Notes under the pieces: model-generated | Seen by the model: the letters and a program-made list of their open reading frames with translations, nothing else | Database searches by the model: none | What the model was told of the DNA's origin: nothing | Shown here: in pieces, positions 1 to 5,598 of the stretch | Position numbering within the stretch: position 1 is the first letter of the stretch | How the letters are laid out: every line of letters begins with the position of its first letter | Assembly (NCBI GenBank): GCA_934454585.1 | Contig: CAKSFP010000053.1 | Coordinates: 1-9,972 of the forward strand | DNA from: an uncultured Clostridia bacterium | GTDB taxonomy: Bacteria; Bacillota; Clostridia; UMGS1810 | Direction: 5' to 3' | DNA length: 9,972 bases | Program-made: the position numbers and the translations under genes

Positions 1-2
1 GT

Positions 3-599
3 AAAGAATTTGATACGACTTCAAACACGCAGGAAGTGATTGAGCCGATATTCGGCAATGTAAATCTGAATGTGCTGCTTGGCAGCAAAGCTGAAAAAAA
101 TCACATTCATGATGCAGCTGATATTTACATAGCTGACGGCAGAGACCTTGAGCAGAAACTTGTTGACATGAGCGCCGACACCTCAGAACTCGGAACAGCA
201 CTATCAAACACAAATGCCGAAGTTTCTGCGCTCAGTGCAGAGGTTGCCGAAAAAATCGACAATAACGCCATCGGAACATACTGCAAATACAATCTTGTCG
301 CCGGAATAACATCGCAACTCTATGTTGCTGTTGCATTTCCAATACCGGATGTGAGCAAATATGCGCTTATAGTCAACGGCAAGCAAATGGGAAGTACCAC
401 GGCGGTAAATAAGCCGCTTAAAATGGCGTCTGCACTCAGCATGACGACAAAATCATACTTATGTTTTATGACAGCATCAAATGTGGTGCTTTTTTATGCA
501 CAGATGAACGACACTGTTAAAACAGATAGTTTCACAACAGGAATATTGACTAATACCGAGCCGGACAACCCTTGGGAACCGGAAGATGACTTTGAATAA
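3..599 (+). CDS. Phage tail-fibre-like structural protein (5' end outside window)
   Basis: The frame is open to the left edge, so the gene starts outside the window. A GTG at 36 exists but has no properly spaced ribosome binding site and is not the likely start. 198 residues are visible. Near visible residues 33-41 is an HIHDAADI stretch, like the HxH-containing motifs common in phage tail-fibre and side-tail proteins. Residues about 48-85 (nt 144-257) form a probable coiled coil with heptad-spaced Leu, Val and Ala, as in trimeric fibres. The C-terminal half is predicted mostly beta and ends in an acidic tail (EPEDDFE). It sits upstream of two exported proteins and a lysis cassette, which fits the last tail or adhesin gene of a late operon. 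The family call is inference from motif and position; a baseplate or hypothetical tail protein is the alternative. Confidence 0.6.
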   Translation, partial: KEFDTTSNTQEVIEPIFGNVNLNVLLGSKAEKNHIHDAADIYIADGRDLEQKLVDMSADTSELGTALSNTNAEVSALSAEVAEKIDNNAIGTYCKYNLVAGITSQLYVAVAFPIPDVSKYALIVNGKQMGSTTAVNKPLKMASALSMTTKSYLCFMTASNVVLFYAQMNDTVKTDSFTTGILTNTEPDNPWEPEDDFE

Positions 600-611
600 G
601 GAGAACATATC

Positions 612-1130
612 ATGAATAATAAAAAGAAAACATTAACCGCATCTGTGGCCGCCGTATTCTGCGCGGCAACACTTGCACTGTTTGGAATCAGCGGAGAAAA
701 GACTATATATGTAGATTATGAATTAACTCAATCCGACACAAAAGCCGAACTGTCATTGACTATGCCGGATGAATTTGATGCCGGGATAGCCGAACTGCTT
801 TGCAATGACATGAGTGTCACCAAGGCGCTCTTGCCGGATAACAGTCTTGTGACAATACCGTTCATATTTTCAGACTTAAATAACCTTGAGATTCGCTTTT
901 ATCGTCTCGGAGAGGTGGTCGGTGTAGGTATGTTTGAGGACGGCAGAATTAAGGTTGCGGTCAAGGATAATTTTAAGAAACTCAAAACCGATGAGAACGA
1001 TATTTCAGATGATGTGAATGTCGCAGAAGATGTAAGTGACGAAGAATCAACGGACACAGAGCCGGGCATTGATACCGATAAGATTAATGAGGAGGTACGG
1101 ATAGATGAAAACAATGCAGAGATTGAATAA
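612..1130 (+). CDS. Small exported or membrane-anchored protein with acidic C-terminus, in phage operon
   Basis: 172 residues, not recognised as a known family. ATG at 612 follows an AAGGAG ribosome binding site that overlaps the stop of the previous gene. The N-terminus (NNKKK then a hydrophobic run, residues about 8-26) looks like a signal peptide or single membrane anchor. Residues about 30-120 are a compact mixed beta region. Residues about 125-172 are strongly acidic (many D and E) and probably disordered. The 3' end overlaps the next gene by 26 bases in another frame, so the two are translationally linked. Its position between tail and lysis genes suggests a phage accessory exported to the cell surface, but no function can be assigned. 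A structural protein with a hydrophobic N-terminus is the alternative. Confidence 0.6.
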   Translation: MNNKKKTLTASVAAVFCAATLALFGISGEKTIYVDYELTQSDTKAELSLTMPDEFDAGIAELLCNDMSVTKALLPDNSLVTIPFIFSDLNNLEIRFYRLGEVVGVGMFEDGRIKVAVKDNFKKLKTDENDISDDVNVAEDVSDEESTDTEPGIDTDKINEEVRIDENNAEIE

Positions 1131-1908
1131 GAAAATCCTTGCGGCGCTTGTACTGACCGCACTAATATCAGTTATGTATGCGCCGCTCAGCGTGCAGACG
1201 GCATATGCGGCCACCAAGCCGACTATAAACATTACATCTCAGACTGTCTCGGACATCGGCGTGTGCGAGATAATCGGTAATGTGAGCACTCGCCAGAAGG
1301 GCGTAATGATTACCTGCCTTATGTTCGAAGGAACTGATGTTTCAAAGTTATCTGCGGATAAAATAATCTATATCAACCAATATAAAACCGGGACAAACGG
1401 TGAATTTCTTATCAAATTCAATGTACATTGGCTACGAGGCGGAAAACAGGCGCAGATTCGCATCGGAAATAATGCCGGAGCACCCACACGCGCGGTCAAT
1501 CTTACCTTGCCGCCTCTGCCGCCCGATATCGGTGTTGTGGACGACAACTCCGTAATGTACGGCCGCGACATCTACTATGTTCCCGGGGCATTCTACAAAG
1601 GCGACTATATAGCCGACAGCTTAACGGATGCAGAAAGCGTCAGATTCGGGAAAGATATCCTATATAAGATAGGCGGCATGTGGTTCAACCTGTCGAGCGA
1701 TGATGCGAGAAGCAATTCCTATCTTACGGAAGTAAACGCCATGAGCGAAACTGCCGTTGAACTGAGACTCCCGAGGTGTTATTACAGCTTAACTCAAAAG
1801 ATATGGTTAAAGTATCTGATTGAGACCGGCGAAAGCGGTTCAGATTCCGACTCATCATCGGATACCCCGTCGGTAGATGTTCCGACTGCTGAGGAAGAAT
1901 TTGAATGA
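1105..1908 (+). CDS. Secreted protein of unknown function, in phage operon
   Basis: 267 residues. ATG at 1105 lies nine bases after GGAGG (1091-1095), inside the 3' end of the preceding gene. A clear signal peptide covers residues 1-35: basic start (MKTMQRLNKK), hydrophobic core, and AYA-A as a likely signal peptidase I site. Residues about 38-135 read as a beta-sandwich or Ig-like domain (alternating strands, then a Pro-rich PPLPPD linker). Residues about 140-240 form a second domain with many Tyr and Gly. The last 25 residues are Ser/Asp-rich and acidic and end AEEEFE, resembling the end of the tail-fibre gene (EPEDDFE). I recognise no family. A secreted adhesin or cell-surface modifier made during late infection or lysogeny is a guess from context. 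Confidence 0.6.
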   Translation: MKTMQRLNKKILAALVLTALISVMYAPLSVQTAYAATKPTINITSQTVSDIGVCEIIGNVSTRQKGVMITCLMFEGTDVSKLSADKIIYINQYKTGTNGEFLIKFNVHWLRGGKQAQIRIGNNAGAPTRAVNLTLPPLPPDIGVVDDNSVMYGRDIYYVPGAFYKGDYIADSLTDAESVRFGKDILYKIGGMWFNLSSDDARSNSYLTEVNAMSETAVELRLPRCYYSLTQKIWLKYLIETGESGSDSDSSSDTPSVDVPTAEEEFE

Positions 1909-1918
1909 GGTGACTGAT

Positions 1919-2812
1919 ATGCAGATTAATGAAAAGCCAAGCAACATATTGCAGTACTCATTTGACAAGGTCTGCGGCGTTTCGGCAGAGACATTCCCGA
2001 TAGAATACTGTCTGCCGCGTGAAAATACCGGGACGCTCAAAAATCAAAAATATGAGGATTGTGTGGCGTGCGTAATCTCTGCTCTTGCAGAGGTTATGCA
2101 CAAGGAACAGTTCGGTGAGAATGAGGAGTACTCTGAGGGTTATACATACGGAACTCTGCGCAGTGAGAACAGCACGCGCGAGGGTATGGTTATTGAGCAG
2201 GCGCTTGACCTGTGGCGAACTGTCGGTTGCTTGCCCAAGAAATTCTTTAGATTCACCGCCGAGATGCCGGAAATTAAAAAACTCTGCGACGAATACCCAG
2301 AACTTGCGGAAATTGCCGAAAAACACACCATAAAAGGTTATGTTAAGATTGATTATGCCGATAAATTAAAACGCGACAGAGCCGTCAAAACTGCCCTTAC
2401 AAAGTACGGTCATGCTCTTGTGGCGGTCTCGAAGAATGGATTCGGAAGAACTGCGCACTGCATTCAACTCGTGGGTTGGGATGATGACAAGAATAAGTAT
2501 ATCATCAAAAATTCATATGGTGAAAGTTACGGAGATAAAGGGTTCGGCAAAATATCAAAAGATAAGATTGACAGCATCTATCTTGTGTTATTCGATGAAA
2601 TAACGCTGCCGTTTACTGATGTGAACCCCGATGACTGGTTCTACAAGGCAGTTAAATCAATGTATTGCAGCGGATTGATAAAAGGCACATCGGAGTTGAC
2701 ATTTGAGCCGGACAAGCCATTGACCAGAGCCGAGGCTACAGAGTTGACATACAGAGTCATTAAAGAGATTGACAAGCGCTTTGACCTGGCGTATAAGGAG
2801 GCACAGCCATGA
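1919..2812 (+). CDS. Papain-like (C1-type) cysteine peptidase with C-terminal SLH domain
   Basis: 297 residues from ATG 1919, which has an AGGTG site about six bases upstream. An in-frame ATG at 1877 inside the previous gene is less likely. Residues about 40-225 carry papain-type landmarks: Q43 and C48 in NQKYEDCVAC (replacing the usual QGxCGSCWA), H180 in RTAHCIQLVGWDD, and N198 in YIIKNSYGESYG (the usual KNSWG block). So Cys, His and Asn catalytic residues are all present. Residues about 232-283 match an SLH repeat (FTDV, DDWFYKAV, GLIKG, FEPDKPLTRAEA), which in Bacillota binds secondary cell-wall polymer. There is no signal peptide, so release may depend on the holin. The stop overlaps the endolysin start (ATGA). 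Likely a wall-directed protease or amidase-like lysis factor; the substrate is unknown. Confidence 0.75.
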   Translation: MQINEKPSNILQYSFDKVCGVSAETFPIEYCLPRENTGTLKNQKYEDCVACVISALAEVMHKEQFGENEEYSEGYTYGTLRSENSTREGMVIEQALDLWRTVGCLPKKFFRFTAEMPEIKKLCDEYPELAEIAEKHTIKGYVKIDYADKLKRDRAVKTALTKYGHALVAVSKNGFGRTAHCIQLVGWDDDKNKYIIKNSYGESYGDKGFGKISKDKIDSIYLVLFDEITLPFTDVNPDDWFYKAVKSMYCSGLIKGTSELTFEPDKPLTRAEATELTYRVIKEIDKRFDLAYKEAQP

Positions 2813-3477
2813 AAACATCCGCTGACGGTATTAATCTTATAAAACAGTTTGAGGGAGTAAGGCTCACCGCCTACAAAGCAATACCCGAAGAACCATACTA
2901 CACAATAGGATACGGGCACTACGGCGCAGATGTGAGCAAAGGAATGACCATTACGCAGGCTCAAGCCCATGCATTTCTTAAAGCGGATTTAATTAGATAT
3001 GAAAACGCCGTTAAAAACACCGTTAAAATCCCCTTGAACCAACACCAATTCGATGCCCTTGTAAGCTTTACTTACAATTGCGGTAGCAATTCACTCAAAA
3101 ACCTTGTGGGTGGTCGCACGGCGCGGCAGATTGCGGAAAAACTACCGTCCTATTGCTATGCATCCGGGCGAAAGCTTGAGGGCCTTGTAAGACGCAGAAA
3201 AGCCGAGAAAAAATTGTTTATGAAGGAGGATGACATCGACATGGACAAATACACGGAATTAAAACAGATGATAGTAAATCTGCAAGCGCAAATTGAGAGC
3301 ATAAAGCCTACATATTACGACTGGACAACTGCGTGTCCGGAGTGGGCACAGCCGTATGTACACACCGCCCTTGTTAAAGGTATTATAAAGGGCGATGAGC
3401 AAGGCAGATTGAGACTTACTGACGATAAGATTTCAAACCTTGTAGTTGTCATGAGAGCAACCGGGATAATGGAATGA
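2809..3477 (+). CDS. Phage endolysin, GH24 lysozyme with SLH-like C-terminal region
   Basis: 222 residues; ATG 2809 overlaps the preceding stop by four bases. Residues about 5-140 are a T4/lambdoid-type lysozyme (N-acetylmuramidase) that cuts peptidoglycan. Signs are INLIKQFEG with catalytic Glu15, YYTIGYGH with Thr32, and LNQHQFDALVSFTYNCG (77-92). The residue matching Asp20 of T4 lysozyme is Ala24 (AYKAIPEEPYYT), with Glu27 and Glu28 nearby. Residues about 146-166 are a short helical linker. Residues 171-222 (DWTTACPEWAQPYV, GIIKGD) look like a degenerate SLH module for wall binding. There is no signal peptide, so export presumably uses the holin encoded 12 bases downstream. The family call is firm; the role of the tail is inferred. 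Confidence 0.9.
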   Translation: MKTSADGINLIKQFEGVRLTAYKAIPEEPYYTIGYGHYGADVSKGMTITQAQAHAFLKADLIRYENAVKNTVKIPLNQHQFDALVSFTYNCGSNSLKNLVGGRTARQIAEKLPSYCYASGRKLEGLVRRRKAEKKLFMKEDDIDMDKYTELKQMIVNLQAQIESIKPTYYDWTTACPEWAQPYVHTALVKGIIKGDEQGRLRLTDDKISNLVVVMRATGIME

Positions 3478-3489
3478 GAGGAGGTGCAG

Positions 3490-3684
3490 ATGATGAATAC
3501 AAAGTGGCTTAAAGCTGCAGGCGTCCGAGCGCTTAAAACTGTTGCACAATCCGCCGCTGCGGCAATCGGAACGAGTGCAGCATTGGGTGATGTAAACTGG
3601 AGCGCAGTGGTGTCGACCGCAGTGCTTGCCGGAATCCTGTCTTTGCTTACGAGCGTGGCAGGTTTGCCGGAAGTTGATAACTAA
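3490..3684 (+). CDS. Phage holin, r1t-like
   Basis: 64 residues from ATG 3490, with AGGAGG at 3479-3484. A second ATG at 3493 is spaced almost as well, and a GTG at 3484 lies inside the ribosome binding site, so it is unlikely. The N-terminus is basic and amphipathic (NTKWLKAAGVRALKT), followed by an Ala-rich hydrophobic segment (about 17-33), a turn with GDVNWSAV, and a second hydrophobic segment (about 38-57). The ending (SLLTSVAGLPEV) is typical of small r1t-type holins as I recall them. It would form membrane pores at the end of infection and release the endolysin. It is the last gene of the operon and is followed directly by a strong terminator. The adjacent Met codons might allow two forms, as in some holins, but this is speculative. 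Confidence 0.85.
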   Translation: MMNTKWLKAAGVRALKTVAQSAAAAIGTSAALGDVNWSAVVSTAVLAGILSLLTSVAGLPEVDN

Positions 3685-3686
3685 TC

Positions 3687-3723
3687 AAAAAGCCTTGCAG
3701 ACCGTGTGTTTGCAAGGCTTTTT
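3687..3723 (+). terminator. Intrinsic terminator of the phage lysis operon
   Basis: The arms AAAAAGCCTTGCA (3687-3699) and TGCAAGGCTTTTT (3711-3723) are perfectly complementary over 13 bases around an 11-base loop. The right arm ends in a T run. The hairpin begins two bases after the holin stop. Because the left arm starts with an A run, it could also stop transcripts from the other strand. Confidence 0.9.
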
Positions 3724-3752
3724 GGATTTTATAGAATTTTTCGCAAGGATAG

Positions 3753-3830
3753 ATGCTTTTTGAAATTTCTTAAAAACTATTTTAACGGCATTAAAAAATG
3801 CTTTTGAAATTCATTAAAAACCATTAAAAT
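3753..3830. repeat. Two imperfect AT-rich direct repeats of about 33 bases, period 45
   Basis: Copy 1 (3753-3785) and copy 2 (3798-3830) both begin ATGCTTTT and share TTTTGAAATT and TTAAAAAC, with one indel and about six mismatches. A small hairpin (GCATT/AATGC) lies between them at 3789-3802. The repeats sit in a very AT-rich stretch just after the phage operon terminator. They could be protein-binding arm sites near a prophage end, or simple duplicated spacer. No coding function is seen. Confidence 0.5.
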
Positions 3831-3846
3831 TTTATAATTTTTCAGC

Positions 3847-3886
3847 AAAAAAGGTGACTTTTGAATTAAATCAAGGTCACTTTTTT
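3847..3886. terminator. Bidirectional terminator-like hairpin between convergent units
   Basis: A left arm (3847-3860) with AAAAAA and GTGAC pairs with a right arm (3873-3886) with GTCAC and TTTTTT. A single bulged base lies on each side, and the loop is 12 bases. T runs flank it in both orientations, so it can end transcription from either side. On the minus strand it begins within the stop codon of the small peptide frame at 3885-4010. Confidence 0.7.
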
Positions 3887-4010
3887 ATTTTTTATTCGTT
3901 TGCGCGCAAAATTTTATTCGTTCGCGCGAAAAGCTACAATCTGCCGATGCGCACGATATCGCCAACATCATGATTATCATAATGACAGACAATGTTCTTT
4001 TATAAATCAT
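3885..4010 (-). CDS. Possible 41-residue exported peptide or remnant of a secreted protein
   Basis: ATG at 4010-4008 (minus strand) has an AGAGAGG site (4019-4025) eight bases upstream, a good match to the local pattern. The product starts MIYKRT, then a hydrophobic core (LSVIMIIMMLAIS) and CASAD, which together look like a complete signal peptide (Ala-Ser-Ala cleavage). Only about 18 residues follow (CSFSRERIKFCAQTNKK) before the stop, which runs straight into a terminator hairpin. The mature part is translated from the two tandem palindromes. It may be a genuine small secreted peptide with two cysteines, or the 5' stump of an exported gene cut off by phage insertion or deletion. An upstream TTG (4079) extends the frame but has no ribosome binding site. 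No homologous family is recognised. Confidence 0.35.
   Translation of the reverse strand: MIYKRTLSVIMIIMMLAISCASADCSFSRERIKFCAQTNKK
3891..3932. repeat. Two tandem palindromes with a shared TTTATTCGTT lead
   Basis: Unit 1 (3891-3911) is TTTATTCGT plus the perfect 12-base palindrome TTTGCGCGCAAA (3899-3910). Unit 2 (3913-3932) is TTTATTCG plus the perfect 10-base palindrome TTCGCGCGAA (3921-3930). The two centres are about 21 bases apart, roughly two helix turns. The GC-rich cores stand out in AT-rich DNA. They could be operator half-sites for a dimeric regulator or recombination-associated sites. Confidence 0.6.
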
Positions 4011-4086
4011 CTTAACATCCTCTCTTTGTTGTTTGATGAATTTGGAATTGATATCATTGAAGTTTTGCGACTCGTACAAGCGCTTT

Positions 4087-4111
4087 AACTCCTCATTCCC
4101 AACTCCTCATT
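4087..4111. repeat. 11-base direct repeat AACTCCTCATT, twice
   Basis: AACTCCTCATT occurs at 4087-4097 and 4101-4111, just downstream of the 362-residue gene (minus strand). The segment 4095-4113 also matches 5286-5304, at the 3' end of the lyase accessory-domain frame, at 16 of 19 positions. It looks like a short dispersed repeat at gene 3' ends. Confidence 0.5.
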
Positions 4112-4119
4112 AACCTTTC

Positions 4120-5208
4120 CTACTCACCGAAAACTTTCACCGTATCAAGCGGTTTAAGGCTGTTGAAATCGTTCCAAAGCATCACCTTGACATCATTTGC
4201 GGAGTCTGTTATGTTAAGGCTCGCTGTGACGGTATTTTTGCCGAAACGAATGTCGTTGTTATAATTCACACTGACAAGATTGCCTGCCGCATCATATTGT
4301 GCCGCAACAAGCACCGGCTTGGGCGCTGCCTGCGAAAGGTCGTAGCAGTCTATGTCTGCCTCTACGGTGAGTTCGCCCGGGGTGAGCGCCGTCACCTCTG
4401 CGCCGTTCTGCATATATTTGATTGAATTAGTCTTGTAGTCATATTTGGGCATCTTGGTGTCTGCGTTTATCGGGGGCTGTTCTTTCGAGAGCCATACTCT
4501 CTCTACATCGCAGCCGCTGTTAACCTCCCACGGGGTAGTGTTGCTTTTGGTCGTGCCTTTCCAACCGTTTGCATTGAGGTATACCTGATAAATTCCTCTG
4601 TATTTTGTTTGGTTATCGAGCGGAACGGATATCACCTGCCAGCCGGTTTTATCCACCGCATAAGTGGTGTATTGATAACCGCCGCCGCTCCATTTTGTGT
4701 CTGTTCTGCCCGTTCCGCGCACAACCACCACATTTACACCGCAGTTCTTTGTGTATGACGCGTCGGAATGTTTCTTTACATCTCTGAAATATACAAGTAT
4801 GTTAACATAGTTCCACTTGTTTTCATCGGTGTAGTTTCCGCTTTCGTCTTTTACCTTTACATCAAGCTTACCATATTTATTTGCCTCAGCTGCCGACGGC
4901 TGATAAAGCACCAACGATCTGTCGCCCGTTGCCCAGTTGAGACGCAGGCTTGTGTCAAACAGCTGCGGCACATGAGCCGGGTCTGATGTAACATTTGCCT
5001 CTCTGCCATATTGGTTCATCGTTCCGTCTATTTTGTTCGGATATGCATAATTCTTTATTGCATAATCTATTGTTTCGCTTGAACTGAAATCGTTCAGCAA
5101 ATAGCTTGTGGGAGACAAGGTGTATTCCTGCGCTGCGAATGTCGGAACAAGCATCGAAACAATAATGCAAATAGTGGTTACTGCACTTGCAATTCTAAAT
5201 TTTTTCAT
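4120..5208 (-). CDS. Secreted carbohydrate-binding-type protein without a catalytic domain
   Basis: 362 residues. ATG at 5208 is preceded by GGGAGG (5214-5219); the stop is TAG. A signal peptide occupies residues 1-26 (MKKFR, hydrophobic core, TFAA). Residues about 36-243 look like a jelly-roll sugar-binding module with aromatic strands (NWATGDRSLVLYQ, KWNYVNILVYF, TGWQVISVPL, VERVWLSKEQ), similar in style to the N-terminal module of the neighbouring lyase. Residues about 262-362 form a second beta domain (VLVAAQYDAAGNLVSV, DVKVMLWNDFNSLKPL). It resembles the accessory domain beyond the lyase stop (FKLFVWKDGSLMPI). No known catalytic motif is visible. It lies about 80 bases downstream of the lyase reading frame on the same strand and is probably co-transcribed. 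It likely tethers or presents a glycan to the lyase; the ligand is unknown. Confidence 0.75.
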   Translation of the reverse strand: MKKFRIASAVTTICIIVSMLVPTFAAQEYTLSPTSYLLNDFSSSETIDYAIKNYAYPNKIDGTMNQYGREANVTSDPAHVPQLFDTSLRLNWATGDRSLVLYQPSAAEANKYGKLDVKVKDESGNYTDENKWNYVNILVYFRDVKKHSDASYTKNCGVNVVVVRGTGRTDTKWSGGGYQYTTYAVDKTGWQVISVPLDNQTKYRGIYQVYLNANGWKGTTKSNTTPWEVNSGCDVERVWLSKEQPPINADTKMPKYDYKTNSIKYMQNGAEVTALTPGELTVEADIDCYDLSQAAPKPVLVAAQYDAAGNLVSVNYNNDIRFGKNTVTASLNITDSANDVKVMLWNDFNSLKPLDTVKVFGE

Positions 5209-5226
5209 AAGGACCTCCCAAATACT

Positions 5227-5269
5227 TTTAATTATTCATTATTAATTATTCAATATTCATTATTCATTC
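5227..5269. repeat. Low-complexity ATTATTCATT tract
   Basis: TTATTCATTA-type units recur four to five times in the spacer between the two minus-strand genes. A short stem (CAGCC/GGCTG, 5269-5282) lies beside it without a T run, so it is not a convincing terminator. No clear promoter for the 362-residue gene is seen here, which favours transcription from the lyase promoter. Confidence 0.5.
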
Positions 5270-5289
5270 AGCCATGCGGCTGCCAATTC

Positions 5290-5598
5290 CTAATCCCTCA
5301 TTAAATCATCATAAACTTTTATCGGCATCAAAGAGCCGTCTTTCCACACAAAAAGCTTAAAACTCCGCTCGCCGCCGAAACCCTCAAGCGAACGGCTCAC
5401 GGCGACGCTGCCGTGCGGCGGCGCCGTATACTGCGTGCGCTCAATGCCGGTCATCTTGCCGCCGCTGTATGCGGCACAGTACACAGAGCAAACCGCCTTT
5501 TCCTTGCCGTCGTTGAATATTTCAAATGACACCTTCGCCGCCTTGCTCACATCGTCTGTCGGCTTGCCGGCGCCGTCCGTGTATATTTCCGCTGCCCT
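5290..5598 (-). pseudogene. C-terminal accessory domain of the PL8 lyase, separated by an in-frame TGA
   Basis: Directly after the TGA at 5599-5601 the same frame stays open for 102 codons to a TAG at 5290-5292. The translation starts RAAEIYTDGAGKPTDD and has the features of the C-terminal domain of the neighbouring 362-residue protein: VSFEIFN, CAAYSGGKMTGIE, then FKLFVWKDGSLMPI. Such domains usually end secreted clostridial glycan-active proteins. The first possible restart is a GTG at 5550 with no ribosome binding site in front, so independent translation is unlikely. The segment is best read as the original end of the lyase, removed by a point mutation or reached only by readthrough. Its open frame and preserved domain pattern suggest that the stop is recent, is a sequencing error, or is suppressed. 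Confidence 0.7.

Noticed and set aside
36..599. GTG at 36 as the true start of the tail gene
   Set aside because: The frame is open to the window edge and the purine run before the GTG is too close to serve as a ribosome binding site.
1958..2326. Minus-strand frame of 122 residues
   Set aside because: It is antisense to the peptidase gene with clear catalytic motifs and has no family features.
3891..3932. Possible CRISPR array
   Set aside because: Only two units of about 21 bases separated by one base, with no unique spacers and no cas genes.
5269..5282. Terminator after the lyase accessory domain
   Set aside because: The stem is only five pairs and is not followed by a T run on either strand.
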